Made by a program: the position numbers and the translations under genes. A DNA stretch of 64,000 bases from an uncultured Pseudoteredinibacter sp. (GTDB lineage Bacteria; Pseudomonadota; Gammaproteobacteria; Pseudomonadales; Cellvibrionaceae): NCBI RefSeq assembly GCF_947502065.1, contig NZ_CANMYE010000002.1, forward strand, positions 558,001-622,000, given 5' to 3'. Below the pieces are notes generated by a model. The model saw only the letters and a list, made by a program, of their open reading frames with translations, ran no database searches and was not told the DNA's origin. Below, in pieces: positions 1 to 11,102 of the stretch (its first letter is position 1; each line of letters begins with the position of its first letter).

Positions 1-1557
1 GATGAGGCCACCCGCTTTCGCCTGAAGAGCGAGATCGACCGCATCTGGCATGGCTCCTGTCGCAAACCCCATCACCCACAGCGCGACGCCATTGCCAGCA
101 TGGATGATCGTTTAGCCGAAATGAAAAGCAGCGACGAAAGGCCAGCATTGCTTATGATGAGCGGCGATCAAATCTACGCTGACGATGTGGCCGGCCCAAT
201 GCTTGCGGCAATTCACCAGCTTATCGATCAACTCGGCCTGTTTACTGAATCTTGGGAAGGTGCGATGGCCAATAGCCAATCGGCTTTGCTTGATCACCCC
301 TACTGTTACTACCAACGAGAAAAGCTACTGCCCCAAGACAAAAGCAATCAAGAGGTTACCGATAGCTTTTTCCGGGGGGCTCGCAAACCAATATTTACCT
401 CGGCCGGTGCCCATAACCACTTGATCACATTGGCCGAGAGTATTGCCATGTACTTGCTATGCTGGTCTCCAAGTCTCTGGCCCCTTATCAACTGGCAAAG
501 CGCCAGAGAAAAAATTCCGGCCGAGTATTTAGCTCGTTATGACCAGGAAAAACAAATACTCGACGGTTTTGTTCGTGAGCTGCCCAAAGTTCAGCGAGTA
601 CTCGCCAGCCTGCCTTGCTATATGATTTTTGACGACCATGATGTCACTGACGACTGGAACCTAACCCGAGGCTGGGAAGAAGCCGCTTACAACAACCCCT
701 TGTCGCGACGTATTATTGGCAACACCCTGATCGCTTACTGGCTTTGCCAGGCCTGGGGAAACCGTCCAGAAAAACTCCAAGATTTAAGGGAAGATACTCG
801 CCACTGCTTTACCCCAGTCGGTATCGAGCAACATGAATCACTTATCGACACCGTTTTAGATTGGCAAGAATGGCATTACTGTATAGACAGTAAACCCAAA
901 GTCATCGTATTGGACACTCGCACTCACCGCTGGCGCTCCGAGAGCAGCCCAGGAAAACCTTCGGGCCTGATGGATTGGGAAAGCCTTAGCGAACTACAAC
1001 AAGAACTGATTGGCGAAGACTCGGTCATTATGGTCTCACCTGCACCGGTATTTGGGGTAAAACTGATCGAAGTCATTCAACGAATATTTACTTTCTTTGG
1101 GAAGCCACTCTTAGTGGATGCCGAAAACTGGATGGCACACCCTGGCGCCGCCAATGTCATGTTGAATATCTTTCTGCACGGCAAAACTCCACCAAATTTT
1201 ATTATTCTTTCAGGTGATGTACATTACTCCTTCGCCTATGACATCACCCTACGCTTTCGAAAAAATAGCCCTCGCATACTACAGGCTACTGCAAGCGGTT
1301 TTAAGAATGCCTTCCCAGGCAAACTGTTAAGCTGGCTGGATAGATTAAACCGCTTATTTTATGGATCAAAGTCGCCCCTTAACTGGTTTACTCAACGCCG
1401 AAAAATGCGCATCAAACACAGGCGCCCCAACAACAAAAACAGCCGCACATTGTACAATCATGCTGGCTTTGGCGAGTTACAACTGGCTAAAAGAATTGAA
1501 GACGTAGAAGTGTTGGTGCACGCTAGCAACGGAGAAACCATTCGTTTTCATGATTAA
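1..1557 (+). CDS. PhoD-like metallophosphatase, 5' truncated by window
   Basis: The reading frame is open from base 1 and the first in-window ATG (base 100) is internal, so the N-terminus lies outside; 518 residues are visible. Metallophosphoesterase signatures of the PhoD/alkaline phosphatase D superfamily are seen: GDQIYAD near visible residue 54, DDHDVTDDW near 211 and SGDVHYSF near 404, which would supply Asp and His metal ligands. Members hydrolyse phosphomonoesters or diesters using Ca/Fe or other divalent metals; many are exported, but the signal region cannot be seen here. The gene ends 11 bases before a convergent solute-binding protein gene. The family is well supported; the substrate is unknown. 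Confidence 0.85.
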   Translation, partial: DEATRFRLKSEIDRIWHGSCRKPHHPQRDAIASMDDRLAEMKSSDERPALLMMSGDQIYADDVAGPMLAAIHQLIDQLGLFTESWEGAMANSQSALLDHPYCYYQREKLLPQDKSNQEVTDSFFRGARKPIFTSAGAHNHLITLAESIAMYLLCWSPSLWPLINWQSAREKIPAEYLARYDQEKQILDGFVRELPKVQRVLASLPCYMIFDDHDVTDDWNLTRGWEEAAYNNPLSRRIIGNTLIAYWLCQAWGNRPEKLQDLREDTRHCFTPVGIEQHESLIDTVLDWQEWHYCIDSKPKVIVLDTRTHRWRSESSPGKPSGLMDWESLSELQQELIGEDSVIMVSPAPVFGVKLIEVIQRIFTFFGKPLLVDAENWMAHPGAANVMLNIFLHGKTPPNFIILSGDVHYSFAYDITLRFRKNSPRILQATASGFKNAFPGKLLSWLDRLNRLFYGSKSPLNWFTQRRKMRIKHRRPNNKNSRTLYNHAGFGELQLAKRIEDVEVLVHASNGETIRFHD

Positions 1558-1568
1558 CATGAAAACGA

Positions 1569-2351
1569 CTACTTAACTTGGTACTTCTTTAACAGCTGCA
1601 AATAAGATTCGCTTTGCTTAAATTCTCGTAATGCTTTTTCGAAACGCGATTTCAATTCTTGTTGATCGCGTTTTTTCGAAAAGACAATATAGGTGGGCCA
1701 TTCTAGGACAAGCTCTTCAGCATTATCACTAAAGCTATTCGCTACAATTTTGCCCTCAAGACCCATCTTTTTAAGATTCCAGAGCACTCTTCTTTCATCC
1801 CCAGCAATTACATCCACCCTGGCAGACAACAGCATATTCAAATTGGCCTCGGTATCACTTGAGATGGTATTGCTAAAAAATTTCTGATCAATGGCCTTTC
1901 TTAAAATGCCATGACCATAAAGGCAGCCTCGCTCGGTACCGATACGATAGGCGCTCGCTTGCTGATAATCACTTGCCAAACTAATTGCTTTTGTTTTAAG
2001 ACGATACAGTTTATAGCGTTCAACAATGATAGGGGTGCTCATATAATCGCCCCACTCTTCACGCTCGCTATCAGGCCCAGACATAAATACAAAATTACTT
2101 CGCCCATCCTCAGCATCACGCAGCGCACGCTTCCAAGGCTGAATGTGAATATCTATAGGGGGCAAATCTAGGCGGCGCTCTAGTTCACGAATGATTTCTA
2201 TGGCTAAACCGGAAAGCTCACCTTCATTTTGGTAGACATACGGCGGGACAGAGCTGGTACTTGCATGTAAATTAGTCGCAGCTAATTGCATAGGAAATGC
2301 CGCCAGAGTTATGGCAGCTAGTAATACAGGAAAAATGGCAGCTTTGTACAT
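1569..2351 (-). CDS. Periplasmic solute-binding protein, family 3 type
   Basis: A 260-residue protein with a hydrophobic N-terminal signal peptide (about residues 1-26, ending near MQLAA). The mature part resembles the extracellular solute-binding domain family 3 (amino-acid ABC transporter receptors): a PPYVYQNEGELSGLAIEII-type opening strand, a central RIGTERGCLYG segment, and a late LARG-like segment after ARVDVIAGD. No permease or ATPase gene is adjacent, so it may be an orphan binding or sensing protein of the kind common in marine gammaproteobacteria rather than part of a local transporter. The gene is monocistronic and convergent with the PhoD-like gene. Ligand unknown. Confidence 0.8.
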   Translation of the reverse strand: MYKAAIFPVLLAAITLAAFPMQLAATNLHASTSSVPPYVYQNEGELSGLAIEIIRELERRLDLPPIDIHIQPWKRALRDAEDGRSNFVFMSGPDSEREEWGDYMSTPIIVERYKLYRLKTKAISLASDYQQASAYRIGTERGCLYGHGILRKAIDQKFFSNTISSDTEANLNMLLSARVDVIAGDERRVLWNLKKMGLEGKIVANSFSDNAEELVLEWPTYIVFSKKRDQQELKSRFEKALREFKQSESYLQLLKKYQVK

Positions 2352-2532
2352 CGCAATGCTCGCTACTTCTTAGTTCAGTTTCTTTTTTCACTACACAGAC
2401 AGTATGCCTCGCTTCAAGAAAGATTAACACAATCGCGATATCACTAATTTGAGCTATCTTACGGTATATAAAATACCATTATAAACTCAAAGGCTTTAAG
2501 CTAAGGTCAATACAAAACAATAAAGGGCTAAT

Positions 2533-2901
2533 ATGAAAAACTGGAAGGGCATATGGATTATTGTGGTTGCGCTACTACACACACTCTTTGGCATCAGCAG
2601 TTTTACTAAGGAGCTGCATGAAATTGGGCAGCAAGGTTTTATAAACGGTATCAATAATATCGAGCAAAGCCTTGCCGCATGGTTTTTACTGTTTGGATGT
2701 TTGCTGTTTGTGATAGGTCTATTGGTGCTGAGCATTGAGAAGCATGGCCAAGCCGTGCCCAAGACGATCGCCATAGCCTTCTTGATGGTTAATTGCCTAG
2801 GGGTAACTCTAATGCCAGCCTCAGGGTTTTGGTTGCTTTTCCCACCTTTGCTATCAATGCTATTTTACAACAAAAGATCTTTGGACAAAGCAGATTTCTG
2901 A
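2533..2901 (+). CDS. Small four-helix membrane protein (DUF6463-like)
   Basis: A 122-residue, strongly hydrophobic protein with four apparent membrane helices (about residues 6-24, 45-68, 76-95 and 98-115) and short polar loops. The opening WKGIWIIVVALLHTLFG and the closing SGFWLLFPPLLSML fit my memory of the DUF6463 family of about 120 residues; no function is known for that family. It starts at an ATG following AATA, with no strong ribosome binding site. The gene stands alone, divergent from the solute-binding protein and convergent with purA. The protein is likely real because of its coherent membrane topology; the family call is moderate. Confidence 0.65.
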   Translation: MKNWKGIWIIVVALLHTLFGISSFTKELHEIGQQGFINGINNIEQSLAAWFLLFGCLLFVIGLLVLSIEKHGQAVPKTIAIAFLMVNCLGVTLMPASGFWLLFPPLLSMLFYNKRSLDKADF

Positions 2902-2928
2902 CCGACTTTAACGAATACGAAATGTAGA

Positions 2929-3039
2929 TTTTAACTCCGATGGATATCGATCAGGAACCGTAAAGCGACACGGACGTCGCGACCCGAGCGCCCCGGATGG
3001 CTTGAGCGCGTTCCAGATCGATATCCATCGGAGTTAAAA
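2929..3039. repeat. Long hairpin repeat, copy A
   Basis: Arms 2929-2952 and 3016-3039 are perfect 24-base reverse complements, followed by one A/A mismatch and five more pairs. Inside is a small hairpin at 2965-2980 (stem GCGAC/GTCGC). Read on the minus strand, the core between the arms matches copies B and C (ACGCGCTCAAGCCATCC versus ACACGCTTAAACCATCC, then GGGCGCTCG). The arms themselves are unlike those of the other copies. The element sits between convergent genes and could end transcription in both directions. Confidence 0.8.
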
Positions 3040-3084
3040 GCGGTCAGGCCGGTACAAAACTCTAATCAAAGAAAACCCAGAAAC

Positions 3085-3113
3085 AAAAACGCCCAGCATA
3101 GGCCAGGCGTTTT
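3085..3113 (-). terminator. Intrinsic terminator after purA
   Basis: On the minus strand, 23 bases past the purA stop, AACGCC...GGCGTT forms a GC-containing stem followed by a TTTTTG tract (the A-run at 3085-3089 on the plus strand). This is the form of a rho-independent terminator for the hisZ-purA unit. Confidence 0.6.
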
Positions 3114-3136
3114 GAACTTCATGAACAAACTAATTA

Positions 3137-4441
<1,305 letters not shown>

Positions 4442-4465
4442 TTAACTGTATAAAGCTTTGCTGGC

Positions 4466-5662
4466 TTAGCGCCACTCAACGACTTGGTAGTCGCCATTAA
4501 TTAACTCTAGCTGGCGATCACAGGCCAACTCTTCCTGGATGGCCGCTTGATCGGCCAAACCACAAACTACTCTTTCACCCTGGCTGCGCAATGTTTGAAT
4601 TGCCTGCCACTGCGTCGGGTCTTCACTGGCAGGGGCATAAATGCCCTTCACTGCAGCCGGCTTCGCATCTAACAACTGCGCCAACTTTGTAACATCAACG
4701 GCAAAGCCTGTCGCCGGTCTTGCGCGACCGAATACCTCACCGATGTGATCATAGCGACCACCATTAGCAATCGCCTGACCGACGCCGTCGGCATAAGCTG
4801 CAAACACCAAACCTGTGTGATAGTTATAACCACGCACCTCAGAAAGATCGAAGTACATCTGGGTATCTGGATAGCGCTGTTCGATAACTTGCGCAATGGC
4901 TTCTAGCTCATCCAATGCGGCAAGCGCATCTTCAGATACACCTTGGAACCACTGCCTAGCTTTGGCCAGCACTGATTGATCTCCGGCAAGGCGAGGCATT
5001 TGCTGTAGCAAATCAATATACTCAGCGGACAGCGATAATCCTTCTAGCCATTGTTCCAGTTCTGAGATTGCTTTGTGTTGCAGCAAGTCAAAAAAGGTTT
5101 GCTGCTCCTGCTCATCCAGACCAGCAGCCTCGGCAACAGCGCGATATATACCAACATGACCTAAGTCGATATTGGCTTTTTCAATTCCAGCTAATTTGAG
5201 TGTTTCCAACATTAAGGAAACCACTTCAATATCGGCGTCTAAACCTGCCTCACCAAATAGCTCAACACCTGCTTGAATCGGCGAGCGAGTGGCCAGCGGC
5301 CCCTTTGGTTTAGTGTGCAGAACATGGCCAGCGTAACAGAGGCGATTTGGCCCCTGACGACGAAAACTGTGGGCGTCCATACGAGCTGTTTGCGGAGTAA
5401 TATCCGCGCGAATGCCCAAGGTCCGACCACTTAACTGATCGGTCATTTTAAAGGTCAGCAGATCAAGATCATGCCCAAGGCCGATCAATAGTGAATCTGT
5501 GTATTCAATCAGCGGGGGAATAACTTGGTCATAACCCCAACTGCGATAGGTATCGATCAAACGGCGGCGTAAAGCTTCGATTTTGGCCGCCTCAGCGGGC
5601 AGCATCTCTTCCACGCCATCGGGCAATAACCAGCGGTCGACATTGGCCGGGCCAGTGCTCAT
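4466..5662 (-). CDS. hisZ: ATP phosphoribosyltransferase regulatory subunit
   Basis: A 398-residue HisRS-like protein. HisZ resembles the catalytic domain of histidyl-tRNA synthetase but lacks its anticodon-binding domain; it pairs with short-form HisG to make the hetero-octameric first enzyme of histidine synthesis and confers histidine feedback. Seen: the opening WLLPDGVEEMLPAEA, RADITPQTARMDAH (class II motif 2 region), and the histidine-binding-type segment YNYHTGLVFAAY with GGRYDHIGEVFG. Its presence predicts a short HisG elsewhere in the genome. It starts at an ATG preceded by GGATTATCACC; 36 bases separate it from purA. Confidence 0.95.
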   Translation of the reverse strand: MSTGPANVDRWLLPDGVEEMLPAEAAKIEALRRRLIDTYRSWGYDQVIPPLIEYTDSLLIGLGHDLDLLTFKMTDQLSGRTLGIRADITPQTARMDAHSFRRQGPNRLCYAGHVLHTKPKGPLATRSPIQAGVELFGEAGLDADIEVVSLMLETLKLAGIEKANIDLGHVGIYRAVAEAAGLDEQEQQTFFDLLQHKAISELEQWLEGLSLSAEYIDLLQQMPRLAGDQSVLAKARQWFQGVSEDALAALDELEAIAQVIEQRYPDTQMYFDLSEVRGYNYHTGLVFAAYADGVGQAIANGGRYDHIGEVFGRARPATGFAVDVTKLAQLLDAKPAAVKGIYAPASEDPTQWQAIQTLRSQGERVVCGLADQAAIQEELACDRQLELINGDYQVVEWR

Positions 5663-6011
5663 GGTGATAATCCTTCACGTTTAATTAATTCAGGTACATT
5701 TATCGGGACGCTTATCACGATCCCGCCCCAACTTATAAAAGCTAGGAATTTACGAATGTGTGAATCATTCACCGGGCCCTTGTACGACCGGGTGGTGCCT
5801 ATGGTGGCAGCGTCGTTAGGGATCACCCTTAACGCCTTTAGAACTGGACAGGCCCAGATCACCACTTGCGAACCTACTCTTCTCAGGGCCATTTTTGGCC
5901 CGCACACAAAAAAACCGGACCTAGGCCCGGTTTTTCTGATTTTACCATTTTCTTTGCCATGGAAAATAGCCCCTTGGGCTATTTCATCATGGACAATGGC
6001 CTATTTAAGGC
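5663..6011. other. Intergenic region between hflC and hisZ
   Basis: 349 bases without a convincing gene. It carries the terminator following hflC at 5908-5935 and must hold the promoter for hisZ-purA on the minus strand. A short open frame at 5659-5907 on the minus strand has no family resemblance. No other element was recognised. Confidence 0.5.
5908..5935 (-). terminator. Intrinsic terminator after hflC
   Basis: CCGGACCT/AGGCCCGG forms a near-perfect stem with one mismatch; A and T runs on either side make it usable in both directions. On the minus strand it lies about 80 bases past the hflC stop and is followed by a run of seven T. Confidence 0.7.
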
Positions 6012-6893
6012 TTACTTGGAAGATTTGCCTTGGGAATTGTTCAAATAGCGGAAGAAATCGCTCTTTGGATCCACCAATAACATGTCTTCACGACCTTTAA
6101 AGGAGTTCTTATAGGCATTCAAGCTACGCACAAATGAATAGAACTCTGGATCTTGATTATAAGCAGCGGCATAAATAGACGCGGCTTCCGCATCACCATC
6201 ACCACGAATCAACTCAGATTCACGATAAGCTTCGGCTTCAAGTACGGCTTTTTGGCGATCTGCATCAGCGCGGATAACTTCAGCCTGTTCACGACCTTTT
6301 GCACGATAGTCACGGGCTTCCTTTTCACGCTCTGAGGTCATACGGTCATATACCGAGCCACTTACATCATCAGGTAGATCGATTTTCTTAACACGCACAT
6401 CGACCAGCTCAACACCGATTTCCTTCTGAGTAATCTCATTCAGATCGCGGGTTAGATCAGCCATCAACTCATCACGCTCACCACTTACTACCTCTTGTAG
6501 CGAACGACCACCAAACTGGTTGCGTAGGCCTTCGTTTACACGCTGGCTAAGCAAACGTACGGCAGTGCGCTCCTCACCTGAGGTTGCTTGATAGTAAGTA
6601 CCAACATCAGCAATGCGCCACTTAGCAAAAGAGTCTACCATCAAGGCTTTTTTCTCAATGGTAAAAATACGCTCAGGAGGTGAATCTAGCGTCAGTATCC
6701 GTGCGTCAAAGCGACGAACATTATTCATAAAAGGCACTTTGAAACCTAAGCCTGGCTCTATATCGGCTTTTTCGATAGCACCGAAACGCAGCATTACCGC
6801 ACGTTCAGTTTCATTAATTATAAACAAGCTGCTGGAGCCGATAAGTAAGGCCACGCCCATTAGCAGCAGGCCAAATAAGGTTTTAGTACTCAT
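6012..6893 (-). CDS. hflC: HflC, SPFH-domain modulator of FtsH protease
   Basis: A 293-residue bitopic inner-membrane protein. With HflK it forms a large periplasmic cage around the FtsH protease and tunes its activity. One N-terminal membrane helix (about residues 7-25, LLLMGVALLIGSSSLFII) is followed by the SPFH/band-7 domain beginning NETERAVMLRFG and a charged coiled-coil region (about 160-230, rich in E, R and A). The start ATG overlaps the hflK stop by one base (TAATG), indicating translational coupling. Length and order match the family; a terminator follows at 5908-5935. Confidence 0.96.
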   Translation of the reverse strand: MSTKTLFGLLLMGVALLIGSSSLFIINETERAVMLRFGAIEKADIEPGLGFKVPFMNNVRRFDARILTLDSPPERIFTIEKKALMVDSFAKWRIADVGTYYQATSGEERTAVRLLSQRVNEGLRNQFGGRSLQEVVSGERDELMADLTRDLNEITQKEIGVELVDVRVKKIDLPDDVSGSVYDRMTSEREKEARDYRAKGREQAEVIRADADRQKAVLEAEAYRESELIRGDGDAEAASIYAAAYNQDPEFYSFVRSLNAYKNSFKGREDMLLVDPKSDFFRYLNNSQGKSSK

Positions 6894-8047
6894 TAGCGAG
6901 CCTCCCGACGACGACTGGCCGCTGCATCACGACGCAACTCGTCGATCACACGGTTCTTAATATCACGCACCACATCTGGTGAAACCACCTGACTGGATGG
7001 GTAGCTACTTCCACTTGGCTTAGCAATTTTATCCAGCGGTAGGTACAGCATATTATTGCCACCTTCCACATCGATCATCACCTTAGATGAACGCGCCATT
7101 ACCTGCTCTATCGCATCTAGATACATACGCTCGCGGGTTACCTCTGGAGCTTTTTTGTACTCAACCAAAAGATCGGTAAAGCGCTCTGCCTCACCCTTCG
7201 CACGGCTAACCACTTCGGCTTGATAGGCATTGGCCTCTTCAACCATACGTTGGGCCTTACCACGTGCTTCAGGAATGATGCCATTAGCATAAGCTTGGGC
7301 TTCGTTCTCAGTACGGGTCTTGTCCTCACGAGCTTTGATCACATCATCAAAGGCGTCTTGCACTTCACGTGGTGGATCTACGCCTTCCATGTTTACCTTG
7401 CTGACCAAGATGCCTGTTTGGTAGTTGTCCAAATACTCTTGCAGACGTATCTGCACATCTTGGGCAATCTTTTCTCGACCCACCGTTAGCACATCATCCA
7501 TGCGGGATGAACCTACAACATGGCGCAAGGCGGAATCGGTTGCCTGCACCAAAGTGCCGTCCGGGTTTCTTACACGCAGGGTGTAAGCCTCCGGGTCGGC
7601 AATGTTGTACTGCACCGACAAATCAACCTGAACGATATTTTCGTCTTTCGTCAGCATTGAAGACTGAGCTGCATGAGTACGTTGTTTCGTAACATTTACA
7701 ATCACAACCTGCTCAATAAAAGCCGGAGCAAACTTCAATCCCGGCCCCATAGTGCGGTCATACTTGCCTAAAAACAAAACGACGCCACGTTCCTGCTCAT
7801 CAATCTGATAGAGGCTCTGAACTATATAAAACACACCCAGAACAATAAAGATCAACATAAATGGCAAGCCGCTTCCCTTACTGGAAGAGCCACCACCGCC
7901 ATTACCGCCAAAGACACTATCGAGGCGATCTTGGAGCTTTTTAAACACTTCGTCTAAATCCGGTGGGCCATCATTTTTATTGCCACCGCCGCGGTTACCA
8001 CCGCCCCAAGGGTCTTTATTATTCCCACCCGGTTCATTCCAGGCCAT
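6893..8047 (-). CDS. hflK: HflK, SPFH-domain modulator of FtsH protease
   Basis: A 384-residue partner of HflC. I chose the ATG at 8047, giving the canonical opening MAWNEPGGN and preceded by GGAGA at good spacing, over an in-frame ATG nine codons upstream. A Gly/Asn-rich cytoplasmic tail (residues 1-65) precedes one membrane helix (about 70-90, MLIFIVLGVFYIVQSLY), then the SPFH domain (DEQERGVVLFLGKY onward) and a long helical region. It is coupled to hflC by a one-base overlap. Role: regulation of FtsH turnover of membrane proteins and of regulators such as those studied in lambda lysogeny. Confidence 0.96.
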   Translation of the reverse strand: MAWNEPGGNNKDPWGGGNRGGGNKNDGPPDLDEVFKKLQDRLDSVFGGNGGGGSSSKGSGLPFMLIFIVLGVFYIVQSLYQIDEQERGVVLFLGKYDRTMGPGLKFAPAFIEQVVIVNVTKQRTHAAQSSMLTKDENIVQVDLSVQYNIADPEAYTLRVRNPDGTLVQATDSALRHVVGSSRMDDVLTVGREKIAQDVQIRLQEYLDNYQTGILVSKVNMEGVDPPREVQDAFDDVIKAREDKTRTENEAQAYANGIIPEARGKAQRMVEEANAYQAEVVSRAKGEAERFTDLLVEYKKAPEVTRERMYLDAIEQVMARSSKVMIDVEGGNNMLYLPLDKIAKPSGSSYPSSQVVSPDVVRDIKNRVIDELRRDAAASRRREAR

Positions 8048-8190
8048 AGAGTCTCTCCAGTCAAAAGGCGGCAAAGCACCTGTGAATTGTTATTCATCAA
8101 TATAAGGCTGATACGCCATTTTACAAGCAAACTTACGCAACTTAATAGCGCAGCACTAGGCTAAATTAGGGCAAAAACAAAAAGTAAAAC

Positions 8191-9504
8191 TTAGCCTGTG
8201 GCACTAACCGCTATTTCAACATCGGCTTCTTTTAAATTTTCTGCGGCTAAAATTCGGCAAAAATCACTGCGTGGCATCCGCAACTCAAGCTGCATGACGC
8301 CTTCGTCATTATAGCCTTCTGCCAATACCGCATTATTGGCATAAAAGCGTGAACGCAAACGCCCGCTGGCCGCTACATCAATGCCTGCCATGCTGTAGGT
8401 TTGATGGATCATGTCGCGACCCACGCGCTCGGCAATGGCCTGCAGTAGTAAATCCACACCTTCACCGCTATGAGCGGATAACCAAACGGCCACCGGCAGA
8501 CCGCTATCGTCGCGATCTATACGAGCCGGCAAACCCATCAAATCAATTTTATTCATGATTTTCAGCGACGGAATCTCACCGGCGCCGATTTCATCCAATA
8601 CCTCAACCACCGCTTCAATATTGCGATCGCGCTCTTCGGCTGCGGCATCGATAACATGCAGCAGCAAATCCGCATTGGCCGCCTCTTCGAGCGTTGCTCT
8701 AAATGCTTCTACCAGCTTGTGAGGCAAATGCGAAACAAAACCTACCGTATCTGCAAGTACCGCCGCACCTACACCGTCCAACTCAACACGGCGCATGGTA
8801 GGGTCAAGTGTTGCAAACAGCTGGTCTTTCACATAAACACCGGCCTCAGTAATGATATTAAACAGGGTCGATTTACCCGCATTGGTGTAGCCTACCAACG
8901 ATACGGTGGGTAAATCTGCGCGCTGGCGAGAGCGGCGCCCCTGGTCACGCTGCTTGCGTACCTTTTCCAAGCGCTTTTCGATGGTCGTTATACGGCCACG
9001 TAAAAGACGACGGTCTGACTCAAGCTGCGTTTCACCCGGGCCACGCAAGCCGATACCACCTTTTTGGCGCTCAAGGTGAGTCCAACCTCGAATCAAGCGG
9101 GTAGACATATGACGCAATTGCGCCAACTCAACTTGCAACTTACCTTCGTGGGTGCGGGCACGCTGGGCAAAGATATCTAGAATCAATCCGGTGCGATCTA
9201 GCACTCGGCACTCAAGCTCTTGCTCGAGATTACGCTCCTGGCTGGGGCTCAATACATGATTAAAAATAACCAATTGGGCACCGTGTAGCTGCACTAGCTG
9301 CTTGAGCTCATCAAGCTTGCCACTACCAATGAAAAAATTTGAGGTGGGACTTTGACGCTGGCCAGTCAAAAAGGCAACTGGATCTCCGCCGGCTGAAAGC
9401 ACAAGCTCTTCAAATTCGCGCGGGTCGTCTGAATCATCACTGCGAGAGAGATCCAGGTGAACCAGAACCGCCAGCTCACCTGAATCGGGTCGATCAAAAA
9501 ACAA
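8191..9504 (-). CDS. hflX: HflX, ribosome-associated GTPase
   Basis: A 437-residue GTPase of the HflX subfamily, which binds the 50S subunit and rescues or splits stalled 70S ribosomes, particularly under stress. Seen: the N-terminal HflX domain with SGKLDEL and the helical linker GPGETQLESDRR, then the G-domain with G1 GYTNAGKST, G3 DTVGF and G4 NKIDL. It lies 15 bases downstream of hfq on the same strand and 143 bases upstream of hflK, the standard hfq-hflX-hflK-hflC order. Confidence 0.97.
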   Translation of the reverse strand: MFFDRPDSGELAVLVHLDLSRSDDSDDPREFEELVLSAGGDPVAFLTGQRQSPTSNFFIGSGKLDELKQLVQLHGAQLVIFNHVLSPSQERNLEQELECRVLDRTGLILDIFAQRARTHEGKLQVELAQLRHMSTRLIRGWTHLERQKGGIGLRGPGETQLESDRRLLRGRITTIEKRLEKVRKQRDQGRRSRQRADLPTVSLVGYTNAGKSTLFNIITEAGVYVKDQLFATLDPTMRRVELDGVGAAVLADTVGFVSHLPHKLVEAFRATLEEAANADLLLHVIDAAAEERDRNIEAVVEVLDEIGAGEIPSLKIMNKIDLMGLPARIDRDDSGLPVAVWLSAHSGEGVDLLLQAIAERVGRDMIHQTYSMAGIDVAASGRLRSRFYANNAVLAEGYNDEGVMQLELRMPRSDFCRILAAENLKEADVEIAVSATG

Positions 9505-9519
9505 GGTTACCCTCTTTGA

Positions 9520-9771
9520 TTAACCTTCTTCGCCTTCACCTGCTGCTGGGTTCAGCATAGGCACACGAACTGGGCGAGAAGGAACAACCGTAGAAATTGC
9601 ATGTTTATAAACCATTTGGCTAACGGTGTTTTTTAGCAAAACCACAAACTGATCGAAAGATTCGACCTGGCCTTGCAACTTAATACCGTTTACCAAGTAG
9701 ATGGACACCGGAATACGCTCTTTACGAAGCACATTCAGGTAAGGGTCTTGTAGGCTATGCCCCTTTGACAT
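9520..9771 (-). CDS. hfq: RNA chaperone Hfq
   Basis: An 83-residue Sm-like RNA chaperone forming a hexameric ring that pairs small RNAs with mRNAs. The start is the ATG at 9771 ([13 protein letters not shown]), preceded by AAGGAG; the open frame extends further upstream but the Sm fold starts here. Seen: Sm1 region with [20 protein letters not shown] and Sm2 segment [15 protein letters not shown] (the KH-containing signature). The C-terminal tail is short and acidic (GEGEEG), as in Pseudomonas rather than the long Escherichia tail. It follows miaA by 140 bases. Confidence 0.98.
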   Translation of the reverse strand: MSKGHSLQDPYLNVLRKERIPVSIYLVNGIKLQGQVESFDQFVVLLKNTVSQMVYKHAISTVVPSRPVRVPMLNPAAGEGEEG

Positions 9772-9872
9772 TGTTATTCTCCTTAAAAATAAGCAAAAAA
9801 CTTCCTGCAAAAACACTCTTCAAAGCCAAAAATCGCTGGGGACGGCTCAAAAGAGGCAGAAACAAGCGTAAT

Positions 9873-9894
9873 AAAGGTCTCAAATGAGGCCTTT
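9873..9894 (-). terminator. Possible hairpin between miaA and hfq
   Basis: AAAGGCCTC and GAGACCTTT form a nine-base stem with one mismatch, four-base loop, on the minus strand 17 bases after the miaA stop. The following T content is weak, so this may be an attenuator, a processing site, or chance. Confidence 0.3.
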
Positions 9895-9911
9895 TACAAC
9901 TGACATAAACA

Positions 9912-10910
9912 TTATATGTCCTTTCGGGCAATAAATCCCATTGCTTGGGCGATAATTTCATCTTTCGGCAACAATTGCCCATCTTCTTTGTCTATGTAAA
10001 CCCAGTTTAGTTCAGGCCAGCCTCTTAACCAGGTCAATTGCCTTTTAGCCAATTGGCGGGTAGCCACAATGGCTTTCTCCACGGCTTCATCTAGGGTTAA
10101 TTCTCCATCTAGATATTGCCAAATTTGCCGGTAGCCCACGGCTCGTACAGATGGCAAGGCAACATGCAAGTCCGTCCTTCGATACATAGTGCGCACCTCA
10201 TCCAAGAGGCCTAATTCGATCATTTGGCGATAACGCTGCTCTATTCGCCGATGTAATAAGCCTCTGTCGTGGGGGGCTATGGCCATTTGCAATATACGAT
10301 AACGGTCTTGAAAGCTATCCCCGGCACCTGCCTGCTGCTGCCTGCGAAGCTCCGTGATGGTCTGCCCACAAGATCGGTACACCTCTAAAGCACGACTTAA
10401 ACGCTGGGAATGGTTCGGATGAATAGCCGCCGCCGCAACTGGATCAACTTTTTTCAGCTCAGCGTGTACAGCTGGCCAACCCTGCTGCTGGGCCAGCTGT
10501 TCAATATCCGCTCTAATCGCTGGATCCGCCGCTGGCATGTCTGCCATACCTTCAAGCAAAGCTTTAAAATAAAGCATGGTGCCGCCCACTAACACAGGGG
10601 TTTTACCTCGAGCAATAATTTGCTCAACCAAAGCTTCGGCATCTACCCGAAAATCAGCAGCGCTATAAGGGCTGGCGGGGTCCCGAATATCAATCAAATG
10701 GTGAGGAACTTGTGCAAGTTCAGCAGCACTCGGTTTAGCCGAACCAATATCCATTCCGCGATAGACCAAGGCGGAATCAACACTGATAATCTCTACCGGC
10801 AATTGATTGGCGATTTCCAAGGCTAGGGCCGTTTTGCCAGAGGCCGTTGGCCCCATTAAAAACACTACTTGTGGCAGGGTGCTATCTCCAAAAGATATAG
10901 TAAACGTCAT
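9912..10910 (-). CDS. miaA: tRNA dimethylallyltransferase MiaA
   Basis: A 332-residue enzyme that transfers dimethylallyl from DMAPP to N6 of A37 in tRNAs reading codons that start with U, supporting reading-frame maintenance. Seen: Walker [12 protein letters not shown] (about residues 20-30), the [17 protein letters not shown] segment, [19 protein letters not shown] and the [14 protein letters not shown] segment. It leads the minus-strand hfq cluster, although in most gammaproteobacteria mutL lies immediately upstream; here a plus-strand GGDEF-EAL gene intervenes. Confidence 0.97.
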   Translation of the reverse strand: MTFTISFGDSTLPQVVFLMGPTASGKTALALEIANQLPVEIISVDSALVYRGMDIGSAKPSAAELAQVPHHLIDIRDPASPYSAADFRVDAEALVEQIIARGKTPVLVGGTMLYFKALLEGMADMPAADPAIRADIEQLAQQQGWPAVHAELKKVDPVAAAAIHPNHSQRLSRALEVYRSCGQTITELRRQQQAGAGDSFQDRYRILQMAIAPHDRGLLHRRIEQRYRQMIELGLLDEVRTMYRRTDLHVALPSVRAVGYRQIWQYLDGELTLDEAVEKAIVATRQLAKRQLTWLRGWPELNWVYIDKEDGQLLPKDEIIAQAMGFIARKDI

Positions 10911-11102
10911 ATATTCAGTATAACTGCGAATTAAATTATTCTCTCGCCTTCGTGCTATTTAGTGCAAAATCTCGCCGCATAGAACTTAATAATTAGGGCT
11001 TATCTGCCGATAATCGTTAAGTAAGCATGACAAGGTTTCCATTTTTGAACGGCGCCCCATAAATTAGTCTGTTATTTAGGGATAATCGGCAGTTCTAACG
11101 TC

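Noticed and set aside
5659..5907. 82-codon frame on the minus strand upstream of hisZ
   Set aside because: Overlaps hisZ end to end of the gap, no family match, biased composition and no ribosome binding site; it is likely non-coding leader.
11010..11095. Imperfect inverted repeat TGCCGATAATC/GATAATCGGCA
   Set aside because: Short, with one mismatch and wide spacing; may be an operator for the GGDEF-EAL gene but is not strong enough to claim.
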